From: Candidatus Gastranaerophilales bacterium
Lineage (GTDB): Bacteria; Cyanobacteriota; Vampirovibrionia; Gastranaerophilales; Gastranaerophilaceae
Assembly (NCBI GenBank): GCA_944323165.1
Contig: CALURK010000003.1
Coordinates: forward strand, 62,001-126,000
Direction: 5' to 3'
DNA: 64,000 nt
Shown: one piece after another, positions 33,539 to 43,681 of the stretch
Layout: the number at the start of each line of letters is the position of its first letter
How positions within the stretch are numbered: the first letter of the stretch is position 1
Made by a program: the position numbers and the translations under genes
The notes under the pieces: model-generated
What the model saw: only the letters and a program-made list of their open reading frames with translations
Told to the model about the DNA's origin: nothing
Databases searched by the model: none

Positions 33539-34415
33539 TTTGTTTCATCCTGGATCTTCTAATTGTGATATCTTTTTTTCTTTCTAACTTATTATAAAGT
33601 TGTGAATTAATTTCACCACCGATGAGTATTAAAATAGAAGTATAATAAAGCCACATCATCATAACGGCAAAGCCAGCAATTGTTCCGTAAACAAAGTTGT
33701 ATGTATGCAGATTATTGATGTAAACCGAAAATAGCCAAGAACCGAGCAGCCAAGATATGCAGAAGAAAAAAGATCCCGGAAGAGCACTGTGTCTTCTGAG
33801 TTTTTCATCTCCGCTAAGATCAGGTAATATGTAATAACTCAAATATGCCATTATAAATAATGTTAAAAATGCGATAGGCCAACGTACAAAAAGCATTATA
33901 TTAGCAAAATGTTGAGTCATTCCGATATATGAAACCAAAAATTTCATAATGACTTTTCCGAATACAATCAGAGTTATACTGAGAAATAAAACACAAGTAT
34001 TTACAAAAACCATAATCAAGGCAAGAAGTCTGGAGTAGAAGAAATTTCTGGTTTCTTTGACTTTGTAAGCTCTGTTTAAGCCTTTTGCAACAATAGCCAC
34101 CGTATTAGTAGATAAGAATAATGTTATACAAAACCCTAATACAGCTACTAATCCACCCTTCTTGAAGAAAAATACTTCATTTAAAACAGTATTAACAACA
34201 TTAAGTACGTCATTAGGCATAATACTTTGCATGAATATAAAAATAGGTTGCATAAAGTATTGTTTGCCGATGTATCCGAAAAGAGCCGTCAAAAAGAGTA
34301 TAAAAGGACAAATTCCTATACAAAGCATAAATCCCATTTCCGATGCCATACCGAAATAGTCATGCTCAATAACCGATTTAATAATATTTCTGAGTGTCTT
34401 AAATTTATACTTCAC
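33522..34415 (-). CDS. YihY/BrkB-family membrane protein
   Basis: 297 residues, six predicted helices. The start NIIKSVIEHDYFGMASEMGF and LCIGICPFILFLTALFGYIG fits the YihY (once called RNase BN) family, in which most members have A-a-E-i-A-F-F. The late segments with YNFVYGTIAGFAVMMMWLYY and ILIGGEINSQL are the most conserved region of the family. Function is unproven; a role in lipid or envelope transport has been proposed for relatives. It overlaps nrnA by 4 bases and ykgJ by 17. Confidence 0.88.
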   Translation of the reverse strand: MKYKFKTLRNIIKSVIEHDYFGMASEMGFMLCIGICPFILFLTALFGYIGKQYFMQPIFIFMQSIMPNDVLNVVNTVLNEVFFFKKGGLVAVLGFCITLFLSTNTVAIVAKGLNRAYKVKETRNFFYSRLLALIMVFVNTCVLFLSITLIVFGKVIMKFLVSYIGMTQHFANIMLFVRWPIAFLTLFIMAYLSYYILPDLSGDEKLRRHSALPGSFFFCISWLLGSWLFSVYINNLHTYNFVYGTIAGFAVMMMWLYYTSILILIGGEINSQLYNKLERKKDITIRRSRMKQNDNQV

Positions 34416-35359
34416 AGCTTTATTTCTTTCAGCAATTTTTCAATCGCATCTTCTACATTTGCCTTAATCGTGCATCCGGCAGCAAAAGTATGTCCGCCGC
34501 CGCCAAATTTTGAACAAATATTTGCGACATCAACCCCTTTGCTACGCATAGATATTTTAGTTAGTTTAGTATCAACTTCCTTTGCTACAAAAGAAACTTC
34601 TGTAGTGTCTATAGCTCTCAAGGTTTCTGCGAGTCCGTCTGTATAATCGTCCCCTGCCGAAAACTTTTCTAAATCTTTTTTGTAAACAGTGGTGTAGGCA
34701 ATTTTGTTATCATTTAAATAAGTTGCCTTATTTATGCAATAGTTTTGAAACATAACGAAATTTTTTGACTTTGTTTCATAACACATTTTGTAAATATAAT
34801 TAGGATTTGCTCCAAAATCAACCAAATCGGCGGCAGCTCTGAGTGTTTTAGAAGAAGTATTTTCGAATCTAAAATTGCCCGTATCAGTCATAATTGCTGT
34901 GTATAAACAAATAGCCGAATCCTTATTAAAATTCCAATCTTCATCTTTAAAACAATCGAACAAAACTTCTCCGCAAGAGCTTGCATTAGGGTTAATTATC
35001 TGATAATCTCCAAAACCGGGATTAGTCTTGTGATGATCAATATTTATGGTACATTTTGCTTTATCAAACAAAATTTTAGAGTCCATAACTCTGTCAATCG
35101 CAGCAACATCAAGAGTTATGACTAAATCATAAACAAGTGATTTATCAAAATATCTTTGTGCTTGGTAGATATTAGGAATAAATTTGTAGTTGAAAGGAAT
35201 ATTTGAAACTACATTCATATCAACTTTCTTTTTAAAACGATTGTAAATCATACTGTAAAGTGCACACATAGAGCCCAATGTATCTCCATCAGGGTTCATG
35301 TGAGATAATAGCAGTATCTTATTAGAATTTTTTATGATATCATTTAAGTTACAATTCAT
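34412..35359 (-). CDS. nrnA: Bifunctional oligoribonuclease / PAP phosphatase (DHH family)
   Basis: 315 residues. SHMNPDGDTLGSMCAL is motif I, LVITLDVA motif II and INIDHHKTN the DHH motif. The DHHA1 substrate domain ends with FGGGGHTFAAGC. NrnA degrades 2-5 nt RNA and dephosphorylates 3'-phosphoadenosine 5'-phosphate, and is widespread in Firmicutes and cyanobacteria. ATG is divergent from, and 22 bases away from, the dciA-like gene; a TATCAT box 7 bases ahead suggests a leaderless or nearly leaderless message. First gene of a three-gene operon. Confidence 0.92.
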   Translation of the reverse strand: MNCNLNDIIKNSNKILLLSHMNPDGDTLGSMCALYSMIYNRFKKKVDMNVVSNIPFNYKFIPNIYQAQRYFDKSLVYDLVITLDVAAIDRVMDSKILFDKAKCTINIDHHKTNPGFGDYQIINPNASSCGEVLFDCFKDEDWNFNKDSAICLYTAIMTDTGNFRFENTSSKTLRAAADLVDFGANPNYIYKMCYETKSKNFVMFQNYCINKATYLNDNKIAYTTVYKKDLEKFSAGDDYTDGLAETLRAIDTTEVSFVAKEVDTKLTKISMRSKGVDVANICSKFGGGGHTFAAGCTIKANVEDAIEKLLKEIKL

Positions 35360-35381
35360 AATAAAGATGATAACACAAACA

Positions 35382-35711
35382 ATGAAAAAAGTTCTTTATA
35401 CAGATTTTGAAGGGGTAGATTCGGTAATAAGTTCTATGATGGATAATCCGCAGCTTAAGAAGGCGATTACGCGGACAAATCTCATAAACTTTTGGGACAA
35501 AATTTTACCTGTAAAGTTTAAGGGAAAATCAAAACCTTATTCTATGTTACCGGGCTACGTTATGGTGATTGCCTGCGAGAACCCTATAGTTGCACAAGAA
35601 CTTTCATTGTATAAAGTGATTTTGTTAAAAAAGTTCGAACCTTACTTAAAGTCGTTAAGAATGAAAGTTAATGATTTTAAGTTTGATCCTAAAAAATGGA
35701 TTATAGAATAA
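35382..35711 (+). CDS. DUF721 / DciA-like protein
   Basis: 109 residues. The segment NLINFWDKILPVKFKGKSKP, then LPGYVMVIACENPIVAQELS and YKVILLKKFEPYL, follows the DUF721 pattern: W.....a..s.p..l..g.L.v.v.sp.wa.EL...k..il..ln. DciA proteins of this family load the replicative DnaB helicase in bacteria lacking DnaC/DnaI. There is no ribosome site at either candidate ATG (35367 or 35382); the second was chosen because the first sits where transcription would begin. secA follows 53 bases downstream on the same strand. Confidence 0.72.
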   Translation: MKKVLYTDFEGVDSVISSMMDNPQLKKAITRTNLINFWDKILPVKFKGKSKPYSMLPGYVMVIACENPIVAQELSLYKVILLKKFEPYLKSLRMKVNDFKFDPKKWIIE

Positions 35712-35764
35712 ACAACAAAAATAATGTTTTTATGATATTATGTTCGTAATTGGAGAGGATAAAC

Positions 35765-38398
35765 ATGATAAATTTTTTACTAAAGCTTTTAGGCGATGCA
35801 AATGAGAAGAAAGTTAAAAAAATCTCAGGAATAATTGACCATATAAATTCTTTAGAGCCTGAATTTGAAAAACTTACAGACGAGGAGTTACGCGCAAAAA
35901 CAGACGAATTTAAGGCAATTTTGGCAAAACGCCCTACATCTGATAATGAAAAAGCAGATAGACTTCTGGAAAAAGAAGCTTTAGATAAAATTCTTCCCGA
36001 GGCTTTTGCGACCGTTAGAGAAGCCGGCAAGCGTGTATTAAACATGCGTCACTTTGATGTCCAGTTAATTGGCGGGTACTTCCTTCATAACGGTCATATC
36101 GCAGAGATGAGAACAGGTGAAGGTAAAACTTTAGTAGCAACTCTTGCTGCTTATCTGAACGCACTTACGGGCAAAGGCGTTCACGTTGTTACGGTAAACG
36201 ATTACCTTGCAAAACGTGACAGCGAATGGATGGGGCAGATTTATAAATTTTTGGGACTTAGTGTAGGCGTTATTCTCTCCAATCAGCACGACGCAGATGA
36301 ATTTAACAGAAAAAGAGCCGCTTATGCCTGCGATATAACTTACGGCACAAATAACGAGTTTGGATTTGATTATCTTAGAGATAATATGGCATCATCTAAA
36401 GATATGCTTGTTCAAAGACCATTTAATTATGCAATTATTGATGAAGTTGACAGCATTTTAATAGATGAAGCAAGAACTCCGCTTATTATAAGCGGACGTG
36501 TTGAAAAGTCTGCAGACACTTATACATTGATGGCAAAGGTTGCTCCTCAGCTTGAAAAAGATAAGGATTACGAAGTTGATGAGAAGAATAAAAATGTTAT
36601 TCTAACCGAAGATGGAATTGACAGAGCTCAAGAAATTATTGGCTGCAAAGACTTATTTGATATAAATAATCAGTATGCCCACGATTTGTTGAATGCACTA
36701 AAGGCAAAAGAATTGTTCATAAAAGACACTGATTATGTAGTAAAAGATGGCGAAATAATGATTGTTGACGAGTTTACTGGTCGTTTAATGCCGGGCAGAC
36801 GCTGGTCAGACGGTTTACATCAGGCAATAGAGGCAAAAGAATGTGTAGAAATTCAAGATGAAACCCAAACTTTAGCAAGCATAACTTTCCAAAATCTATT
36901 CAGATTATATCCTAAACTTTCAGGTATGACCGGTACTGCTATGACAGAAGAAGCAGAGTTTGGTAAAATTTATAACTTAGAGGTTACGGTAATTCCTACA
37001 AACAAGCCTGATATAAGAATAAACTATCCTGATGTAATTTATAAAACCGAAAGGGCAAAGTATAACGCTGTTGTAAATGATATTATAGAGCAGCACAAGT
37101 TGGGACGTCCTGTTCTTGTCGGTACTGTAAGTATAGAAAAATCTGAATATATATCTTCTTTATTGAATAAAAAGGGCATAAAGCATAACGTTTTAAATGC
37201 AAAACAGCACGAAAAAGAAGCATATATAATAGCCCAAGCAGGAAGAGTTGGAGCTGTAACTATTGCAACCAATATGGCAGGTCGTGGTACAGACATTCTG
37301 TTGGGTGGTAACGCTGAATTCTTGGCTAAGGAAGAGTTGGAAAAGCATAATATAACTCTGGAAAGTCCGAATTATGAAGAATTGAAAGAATCCGCACTAA
37401 AGAATGCCAGAGCAATAACAGAGCAGGAACACGCAAAGGTTGTAGAATTAGGCGGTTTGCATGTAATAGGAACGGAAAGACATGAATCTCGAAGAATTGA
37501 CAATCAATTAAGAGGCCGTGCTGCTCGTCAGGGAGATCCGGGTTCTACAAGATTTTTCTTATCTCTTGAAGATAACTTAATGAGAATCTTTGGCGGAGAT
37601 AAAATTACAGGTTTAATGAATATGCTAAATGTTGAAGAGGATATGGCTATAGAATCTTCTTTAATATCAAGACAAATTCAATCTGCTCAAAAGAAGGTAG
37701 AAACTTACCATTTTGATATTCGTAAAAACGTTCTTCAATATGATGATGTAATGAATATTCAGAGAGAAAAATTCTATGCACAAAGAAGAAAAGTTCTTGA
37801 AGGCAAAGATTTGAGAAGTGATATAGAGTATATGATAGATAAGGAAATTGATAGGCTTTTAAAGAGTTATATAACTCCTGAAATGAATCCTGAGGAGTAT
37901 ATTCCTGAAGATTTACAAACTCTGATAAAAGAATTGCACTCAAATATTCCTCAACTTTCATATATAACTGTTGATGATATAAAGAATTTGAGATATGCAA
38001 GAATTTACGATTCTTTAAAAGAGGCTGCTCAAAAAGCATACAAAGAGCACGAAGAGGAAATTGTCGGGTTCTATAATTCTATTTCTGAACAGTATGATCC
38101 TTCGTTTGTAAAACAAGAGGTATTCTCTGAAAACAATATAATGAGAAGCTTAGAAAGAGATATTCTTCTAAGAGTCGTTGATACTCAATGGATAGATCAT
38201 TTGCATAACATAGATATGTTAAAAGACGGTATCGGTTTAAGAGCATACGGACAAAAGGACCCGTTAATTGAGTACAAAAAGGAAGCGTATGATCTGTTTA
38301 ATAAAATGATGTATGAAATCCAAAGTAATACCGTTAAATACCTCTTTAGGGCAAAATTTGGAATTCAATTTGTATCAGACGAAGATAATGTGGTGTAA
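35765..38398 (+). CDS. secA: Preprotein translocase ATPase SecA
   Basis: 877 residues from the ATG after GGAGAGG; a TTG five codons upstream overlaps that site. DEAD motor with Walker [13 protein letters not shown], Walker [18 protein letters not shown], helicase motif NMAGRGTDI and [20 protein letters not shown]. The helical scaffold and wing domains are present ([30 protein letters not shown]). The C-terminus stops at SDEDNVV without the zinc-binding SEC-C tail that binds SecB, as in cyanobacterial and some other SecA proteins. Probable single-gene unit. Confidence 0.98.
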   Translation: MINFLLKLLGDANEKKVKKISGIIDHINSLEPEFEKLTDEELRAKTDEFKAILAKRPTSDNEKADRLLEKEALDKILPEAFATVREAGKRVLNMRHFDVQLIGGYFLHNGHIAEMRTGEGKTLVATLAAYLNALTGKGVHVVTVNDYLAKRDSEWMGQIYKFLGLSVGVILSNQHDADEFNRKRAAYACDITYGTNNEFGFDYLRDNMASSKDMLVQRPFNYAIIDEVDSILIDEARTPLIISGRVEKSADTYTLMAKVAPQLEKDKDYEVDEKNKNVILTEDGIDRAQEIIGCKDLFDINNQYAHDLLNALKAKELFIKDTDYVVKDGEIMIVDEFTGRLMPGRRWSDGLHQAIEAKECVEIQDETQTLASITFQNLFRLYPKLSGMTGTAMTEEAEFGKIYNLEVTVIPTNKPDIRINYPDVIYKTERAKYNAVVNDIIEQHKLGRPVLVGTVSIEKSEYISSLLNKKGIKHNVLNAKQHEKEAYIIAQAGRVGAVTIATNMAGRGTDILLGGNAEFLAKEELEKHNITLESPNYEELKESALKNARAITEQEHAKVVELGGLHVIGTERHESRRIDNQLRGRAARQGDPGSTRFFLSLEDNLMRIFGGDKITGLMNMLNVEEDMAIESSLISRQIQSAQKKVETYHFDIRKNVLQYDDVMNIQREKFYAQRRKVLEGKDLRSDIEYMIDKEIDRLLKSYITPEMNPEEYIPEDLQTLIKELHSNIPQLSYITVDDIKNLRYARIYDSLKEAAQKAYKEHEEEIVGFYNSISEQYDPSFVKQEVFSENNIMRSLERDILLRVVDTQWIDHLHNIDMLKDGIGLRAYGQKDPLIEYKKEAYDLFNKMMYEIQSNTVKYLFRAKFGIQFVSDEDNVV

Positions 38399-38410
38399 AT
38401 TTTCTCAAAC

Positions 38411-38434
38411 AAAAAGCCGCAATCTTTTGCGGCA
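38411..38434 (+). terminator. Probable secA terminator
   Basis: GCCGCAA/TTTGCGGC hairpin 15 bases after the secA stop. Only a short T-run follows, so termination may be partial. Confidence 0.5.
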
Positions 38435-38540
38435 TTAACTCTCGTTAGATAAAGGAGTGGAGGAGAAAATAAAGAAAAGAGATTATTTATATTTATTTAA
38501 TACCACATTTTATATATTTATAACATAAACAGTATATATT

Positions 38541-38555
38541 TTTACAAAAATTAAC
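38541..38555. promoter_or_regulatory. GTTA-N7-TAA(A)-type element upstream of dapB
   Basis: TTTACAAAAATTAAC, one base from the palindrome consensus, about 90 bases before dapB. A TATAAT (38581-38586) with TTTCAA 17 bases upstream gives dapB a more ordinary promoter. The G(C/A)AATTT type is not seen here. Confidence 0.4.
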
Positions 38556-38645
38556 ATTTCAACTCAAAAATGTTTGTAGTATAATAGTTGTGACACACTT
38601 GTGGTAAGGAATTACATCCTTAATTCAAGTAAGGAGAGGATTGTT

Positions 38646-39392
38646 ATGATTAATGTAGCTGTATGTGGTTCAAACGGAAAGATGGGACAAGAGGTTATAA
38701 AGGCTGTAACCGCTTCAGACGACATGACATTAGTTGCAAAAATAGATATAAAGGATGGAGAGTTTGCAACAATTAAGGATGCAAAAGACTCTGTTAGAAT
38801 AGATATTTTAATAGATTTTACTCAACCGAAATCAATATATGAAAATGCTCTGTATTGTTTGAATAATGGTATAAATATTGTTGTAGGCACAACAGGTTTA
38901 AGTGATGAGCAGATTAGTGAATTAAAGACATTATCGGAAAAAGAAAAATTAGGGTGTTTTATAGCTCCGAATTTTTCTACAGGTGCTGTTTTAATGATGA
39001 AGTTTGCTCAAATTGCTTCAAAATATTTTCAAAATGCGGAGATAATAGAACTTCATCATAATCAGAAAAAGGATGCTCCGTCAGGAACAGCTGTTAGGAC
39101 TGCACTAATGATGTCAGAAGAGAATTCTGATTTTACAAGGGATAATTGCCCGGAAGTAGAAACTATAGAAGGTGCAAGGGGTGCAGAATCTTATAATAAC
39201 ATACATATTCATTCAGTGAGATTGCCAGGATACATTGCTTCACAAGAAGTTATATTTGGAGCCGGCGGACAAATTCTTACCATAAGACACGATTCAATGA
39301 ATAGGGAATGTTACATGGATGGTGTACTTAGAGCTGTTAGATATCTAAATGAAAATCACAAATTTATTTACGGATTGGATAAAATAATTTAA
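38646..39392 (+). CDS. dapB: 4-hydroxy-tetrahydrodipicolinate reductase
   Basis: 248 residues from the ATG after AAGGAGAGG. N-terminal Rossmann start INVAVCGSNGKMGQEV and the catalytic signature ELHHNQKKDAPSGTA (His pair and the Lys) are present. Makes tetrahydrodipicolinate for diaminopimelate and lysine, so the cell wall peptide should contain mDAP. First gene of a seven-gene envelope operon; asd follows after 39 bases. Confidence 0.97.
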   Translation: MINVAVCGSNGKMGQEVIKAVTASDDMTLVAKIDIKDGEFATIKDAKDSVRIDILIDFTQPKSIYENALYCLNNGINIVVGTTGLSDEQISELKTLSEKEKLGCFIAPNFSTGAVLMMKFAQIASKYFQNAEIIELHHNQKKDAPSGTAVRTALMMSEENSDFTRDNCPEVETIEGARGAESYNNIHIHSVRLPGYIASQEVIFGAGGQILTIRHDSMNRECYMDGVLRAVRYLNENHKFIYGLDKII

Positions 39393-39431
39393 TTTTCTTG
39401 TTTGGGATAAAAGCTAATAAAGAGGAAATGA

Positions 39432-40445
39432 ATGAGAAAACCAAGAATAGCAATTTTAGGCGCAACAGGTGTTGTGGGAAGAGAAATCACAAAAATTACG
39501 GAAGAATTAGGAATTGAGTATGAAAGTATCAAATTTCTTTCCAGTTCAAGAAGTGCCGGCAGTAAGATAACTTTTAGAGGTAAAGATTATACAGTAGAGG
39601 AAGCGAAACCTGAAGTTTTTGATAATGTAGATATCGTTATGGCATCTGCGGGGGCTTCTACAAGCAAGTTGTTTGCTCCGGAAATTGTAAAGCGCGGTGG
39701 ATTGATTATTGATAATTCTTCAGCTTTTCGAATGGAAAAGGATGTACCTCTTGTCATAGCAGGTGTAAACGATGAGGATTTAAGAAATCATAAAGGCATT
39801 ATAGCCAATCCAAATTGTTCTACTTCTCAATTAATGTTGGTTTTGGAACCATTGAAAAAATTTGGGATAAAAAGACTCATTGTTTCAACTTATCAAGCTG
39901 TATCAGGTGCGGGCTTGGCAGCAATAAATGAACTTAGAGAAGATACAATCTCAAATTTGGAAGGAAAACCTTTTGAAAATAAATGTTTCAAAAAGCCTAT
40001 CTCTTTCAATGTAATACCGCAGATAGATGTTTTTTGCGAAAACGGATATACAAAAGAAGAGATGAAAGTCGTAAATGAAACACGAAAGATTTTGCATTTG
40101 GATGATAAAACTATGATTTCTTGTACAGCAGTGAGAGTGCCTGTGTTTAACGGACATTCAGAGGCTGTAGATATAGAATTTGAAGAAGAAGTATCTCCAG
40201 AGAAAGTTAGGGAAATTCTAAAAAGTTCTTATGGGTTAAAGGTAATTGATAATCCTACAGACTATGCTTATCCAACAACAAGGGATGCAAGTGGTGTAGA
40301 TCCTGTTTTTGTAGGTAGGATTAGAAAGAATTTAGCTTTTCAAAACGGAATTACACTATGGTGTGTAGCGGATAATTTAAGGATAGGAGCAGCATTGAAT
40401 ACTGTAAGAATTTGTAAAAGGGTTATAGAGATGGGGTTATATTAA
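39432..40445 (+). CDS. asd: Aspartate-semialdehyde dehydrogenase
   Basis: 337 residues. ILGATGVVGREI binds NADP; the catalytic Cys is in NPNCSTSQL and the active-site His and Arg lie in the RVPVFNGHSEAV region. Produces aspartate semialdehyde for lysine/diaminopimelate, threonine and methionine. Having it directly behind dapB gives two of the DAP-pathway steps in one operon. AGAGGAAATG supplies the ribosome site. Confidence 0.97.
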   Translation: MRKPRIAILGATGVVGREITKITEELGIEYESIKFLSSSRSAGSKITFRGKDYTVEEAKPEVFDNVDIVMASAGASTSKLFAPEIVKRGGLIIDNSSAFRMEKDVPLVIAGVNDEDLRNHKGIIANPNCSTSQLMLVLEPLKKFGIKRLIVSTYQAVSGAGLAAINELREDTISNLEGKPFENKCFKKPISFNVIPQIDVFCENGYTKEEMKVVNETRKILHLDDKTMISCTAVRVPVFNGHSEAVDIEFEEEVSPEKVREILKSSYGLKVIDNPTDYAYPTTRDASGVDPVFVGRIRKNLAFQNGITLWCVADNLRIGAALNTVRICKRVIEMGLY

Positions 40446-40447
40446 TT

Positions 40448-40657
40448 ATGAATGTGAAAAAAATATCAAGCGAGTTAAAGATAAAACCTACAAACAGAAA
40501 GATGAAAGAGGTAAAGAAGGCCATTAGTGAAGTAAGTGGATTGCCTAAAGAAATGCCATTGGAAAAGAAAATATATTTGTGTCCAATGTCAGAAACATTT
40601 GAACGTATAAAAGATAAAATACAGATAAAAATACAGGAAATGCGAGGATATAAGTAG
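40448..40657 (+). CDS. Unknown 69-residue protein in the envelope operon
   Basis: 69 residues, strongly basic and helical (MKEVKKAISEVSG, ERIKDKIQIKIQEMRGYK), with one Cys in YLCPMSET. It begins 2 bases after the asd stop, and its stop is immediately followed by the rfaE2 start, so it is surely translated with them. AGAGGGTT upstream is only a weak ribosome site. No family recognised. The overlapping minus-strand frames have no ribosome sites. Confidence 0.6.
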   Translation: MNVKKISSELKIKPTNRKMKEVKKAISEVSGLPKEMPLEKKIYLCPMSETFERIKDKIQIKIQEMRGYK

Positions 40658-41125
40658 TTGGGAAAACTTGTTTCGCAGAAAGAAATAATAGAGATTGTAC
40701 AAGAAGGGCATTCTCAGGGGAAAACCTTTTCGGCAACGAACGGTTGTTTTGATATATTGCATGTGGGGCATGTAAGATACCTTAAAAAAACTAAGGAACT
40801 TGCGGACTACAGCATAGTTATGTTAAATTCAGATAGCTCCGTAAAGCAAATAAAGGGCAACGATAGACCTATAAATTGTGAGGAAGATAGAGCAGAAGTA
40901 TTAAATGCTTTGAGCTCAGTTGATTATGTGGTATTATTTGAAGAGAGGTCTCCGGCAAAACTACTGGAAGCTATAAAGCCTGATATATATACAAAGGGAG
41001 CGGACTATACACTGGATACCCTTCCAGAACGCGAGATTGTAGAGAGGAATAATATAAAGGTGGAGTTTATAGAATTCGTGGCCGGAAAATCTACAACTAA
41101 TATTATAAATAAGTGTTTGAAATAG
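40658..41125 (+). CDS. rfaE2: D-glycero-beta-D-manno-heptose 1-phosphate adenylyltransferase
   Basis: 155 residues. Cytidylyltransferase-fold domain with ATNGCFDILHVGHVRYL (HxGH motif), MLNSDSSVKQIKG and the late VEFIEFVAGKSTT (ST nucleotide-binding end), matching the C-terminal half of HldE. It makes ADP-heptose for LPS inner core. Present as a stand-alone protein without the kinase half. The start is TTG placed exactly after the TAG of the preceding gene, with CGAGGA at a good distance. Confidence 0.92.
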   Translation: MGKLVSQKEIIEIVQEGHSQGKTFSATNGCFDILHVGHVRYLKKTKELADYSIVMLNSDSSVKQIKGNDRPINCEEDRAEVLNALSSVDYVVLFEERSPAKLLEAIKPDIYTKGADYTLDTLPEREIVERNNIKVEFIEFVAGKSTTNIINKCLK

Positions 41126-41143
41126 TTATATAAGGAGTTCATT

Positions 41144-42253
41144 ATGAAAACTTTTACGTTGGAACAAATTGCACAGATTACAGGTGGAATGCTTTCAAAA
41201 GCTCAAGATGTAGCGATAACAAGGATTGCGCCTCCTCTATTAGCAGATGAAAATACTTTAGCTCTTGCTCTTGGAGAAGATGAAATTAATAATTTAAGTA
41301 AAACAAAAGCAAAGGCAGCTCTTGTTCCTTTGGGAGTAAATATTGACGGATATTCGACAATAGAGGTAGAAAGACCTCGTTTGGCAATGATGAAGTTGAT
41401 AACAATGTTTTATGAAGCTCCGCATGTAAATTCAGGAATTCATCCGACAGCAACAGTTCATCCATCAGCAAAAATTGGTGAAAACGTTTCCTTAGGTCCG
41501 AACGTTGTTATAGGTGAAAATGCTCAAATAGGTGATAATACAAAGATTTTAGCTAATGGTTATATAGGAAATGGTGCAATAATCGGAAAAGATTGTTTCT
41601 TCCATCCTTCTGTATGCATAGGCGATAGAGTAAAAGTTGGTGATAAAGTTATCTTACATCACGGAGTTTCTCTCGGTGCTGATGGGTTTAGCTTTGTTAC
41701 AGAAAATCCTAATAATATAGAACAAGCTCGTAAAGATGGTGAAATTAAAGAAAATGATGTAGAACAAGTTATCTTCAAAATCCCATCAATAGGTTCAGTA
41801 GAGATAGGCAATAATGTTGAGATAGGTGCAAATACCGCAATAGACAGAGGTACAATTGAAAATACAGTTGTAGGTGATAATACAAAAATCGATGATTTGG
41901 TAATGATAGGTCATAACTGCCGCATTGGTAAAGGTTGTATGATAGTATCACAGGTAGGTATTGCAGGCAGCTGCGTAATCGGAGATAGAGTTGTTATTGC
42001 AGGTCAAGCAGGTCTTGCAGATCATATAAGTATTGGAGATGATACAATTATTGCTGCTCAAGCCGGTGTAACGAAAAGTTTCCCAGCAAAATCAATTGTA
42101 GTTGGGGCTCCTGCTGTTCCTAGAAAAGAATTTATTAAACAGCTTAAGATTATGAAAGATGCCGGTGACTTGATTGCAAAATTTAAAAAATATGAGCCGC
42201 TTTTACGCTCTTTTGAGGAAAGTGTAGCTTCTAACGAAACTGTTGCTAAGTAG
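41144..42253 (+). CDS. lpxD: UDP-3-O-acylglucosamine N-acyltransferase
   Basis: 369 residues. N-terminal uridine-binding domain (residues 1-95), then many isoleucine-patch hexapeptides forming a left-handed beta-helix (NVSLGPNVVIGENAQIG, GDNTKIDDLVMIGHNCRIG). The catalytic His lies in DKVILHHGVSLGADGFSF, and NIAIDRGTIENT-like context (ANTAIDRGTIENTV) is typical. Adds the N-acyl chain in lipid A synthesis. The C-terminal 45 residues form a helix. AAGGAG precedes the ATG. Confidence 0.96.
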   Translation: MKTFTLEQIAQITGGMLSKAQDVAITRIAPPLLADENTLALALGEDEINNLSKTKAKAALVPLGVNIDGYSTIEVERPRLAMMKLITMFYEAPHVNSGIHPTATVHPSAKIGENVSLGPNVVIGENAQIGDNTKILANGYIGNGAIIGKDCFFHPSVCIGDRVKVGDKVILHHGVSLGADGFSFVTENPNNIEQARKDGEIKENDVEQVIFKIPSIGSVEIGNNVEIGANTAIDRGTIENTVVGDNTKIDDLVMIGHNCRIGKGCMIVSQVGIAGSCVIGDRVVIAGQAGLADHISIGDDTIIAAQAGVTKSFPAKSIVVGAPAVPRKEFIKQLKIMKDAGDLIAKFKKYEPLLRSFEESVASNETVAK

Positions 42254-42294
42254 TCTTAATTAAAGTAATAAGAGGTTTTAAAAGAATATAGACA

Positions 42295-43131
42295 ATGGGT
42301 ACAATAAAAACTGAAATAAAAACTTCCGGTAAGGGGTTAATGAAAAATAAGAATTGTGAAGTTGTAATTAAGCCTTCCGGCATGGGAAAAATTCGAATTT
42401 TTTCAAAGGGTGCAGACGCTCCATTTAGCGTGTGTATAGAAAATCTATATTCGACAGACCATTGCGTAACTTTATGTAGCAAAGAGCATAGAACGCTTTT
42501 GGGCGATTATAAGTATAAAGTAATGCTCTGTGAACACTTTATAGCTGCCTGTGCTATAACTGGAATAGATTCAATAGATGTATACTTGTCAGAAACTGAA
42601 ATGCCAATATTCGACGGTAGTTCAAAGGTGTGGGTAGATTTATTCCAAAAAGCCGGTATTGTAGATGTTTCTAAAGATTTGTATACTGTAAGTGAGCCTG
42701 TTTATTACTTAAATGGCAAGACGAGTTTAATAGTGGTTCCAGATAAAGAATTAAGGATTACTTATTCTGTAAATTATGACCATCCTGATCTGAGGGAAAG
42801 ATGGGTTACAATGGATAATAACAACCTTAATGAAATAATAGAGGCTAGAACCTTTGGGTTCTATAAGGATCTTAAAAAGTTCCAAATGCTGGGATTTGCT
42901 AAAGGTGTAACCATCGAAAATACAGTGGGTTTAAAAGATGAAGGTTATACAACAGAATTGCGAACAAAGGACGAACCTATAAAGCATAAGATTTTAGATT
43001 TATTGGGTGATTTTTATTTAACAGGGGTGTCCCCTCTGAATATGAGAGCTCAAATTTTAGTTAAGGAAGCCGGACATGCGGTTCATACGAAAGTTGCACA
43101 AATTTTAAAAACAAAGTTGGTAAAAATATAA
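42295..43131 (+). CDS. lpxC: UDP-3-O-acyl-N-acetylglucosamine deacetylase
   Basis: 278 residues, slightly short (about 300 is usual). Zinc ligands are visible: the His of LCEHFIAAC, and His and Asp in PIKHKILDLLGDFYL; the catalytic His is in AGHAVHTKVA. The Glu beside the first His is the general base. MPIFDGSSKVW matches the family's M-P-x-x-D-G-S-a-x-x-w. Commits lipid A synthesis. The ribosome site is weak and lies 17 bases before the ATG. It precedes fabZ, as in cyanobacteria. Confidence 0.93.
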   Translation: MGTIKTEIKTSGKGLMKNKNCEVVIKPSGMGKIRIFSKGADAPFSVCIENLYSTDHCVTLCSKEHRTLLGDYKYKVMLCEHFIAACAITGIDSIDVYLSETEMPIFDGSSKVWVDLFQKAGIVDVSKDLYTVSEPVYYLNGKTSLIVVPDKELRITYSVNYDHPDLRERWVTMDNNNLNEIIEARTFGFYKDLKKFQMLGFAKGVTIENTVGLKDEGYTTELRTKDEPIKHKILDLLGDFYLTGVSPLNMRAQILVKEAGHAVHTKVAQILKTKLVKI

Positions 43132-43143
43132 AAGGAGAGATTT

Positions 43144-43623
43144 ATGACAGAACAAATAGGGGTAAAAATAGGTGTAAACGCAGAAGGTGAAGATATTTTA
43201 TCTTTTGATACGATGCAAATAATGGAAATGATTCCTCACAGATATCCATTCTTATTAGTAGATAGAATTACAGAATGTGTACCAGGAAAATATGCAAAAG
43301 GTTACAAAAATTTGACAATGAATGAAGAATTTTTCCAAGGTCATTTTCCAGGAAATCCTGTAATGCCAGGTGTACTTCAGCTGGAAGCTTTGGCACAATG
43401 TTCAGCTCCGGTTTTAATGTGCTTACCACAATATAAAGGTAAGTTGACACTTTATGCAGGGGTTGATAATGTAAGATTTAAAAATATCGTAAGACCTGGT
43501 GATAGATTTGAAATGGTTATCGAACTTATAAAGGCAAAAGGTCCTATTTGCAAAAGCCACGGTGTAGGTTACGTAGACGGCAAAGTTTGTATAGAAGCAG
43601 ATATGACCGTTGCATTAAAATAA
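43144..43623 (+). CDS. fabZ: 3-hydroxyacyl-ACP dehydratase FabZ
   Basis: 159 residues; the hot-dog fold catalytic His is in GHFPGNPVMPGVLQLEALAQ with the conserved Glu, preceded by IPHRYPFLLVDRI. Dehydrates 3-hydroxyacyl-ACPs in fatty acid synthesis and competes with LpxA for the same substrate. Last gene of the envelope operon; lpxA, often next in order, is absent here. AAAGGAGAG precedes the ATG. Confidence 0.97.
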   Translation: MTEQIGVKIGVNAEGEDILSFDTMQIMEMIPHRYPFLLVDRITECVPGKYAKGYKNLTMNEEFFQGHFPGNPVMPGVLQLEALAQCSAPVLMCLPQYKGKLTLYAGVDNVRFKNIVRPGDRFEMVIELIKAKGPICKSHGVGYVDGKVCIEADMTVALK

Positions 43624-43630
43624 ATAATTA

Positions 43631-43663
43631 AAAAGGAGCTTTTAACGAAAAGCTCCTTTTTTT
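43631..43663. terminator. Terminator ending the envelope operon
   Basis: AAAAGGAGCTTTT/AAAAGCTCCTTTT stem with a T-tract; the A-tract on the other side can serve the convergent ispF. Confidence 0.9.
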
Positions 43664-43681
43664 GTGCTTAAAATTAATATT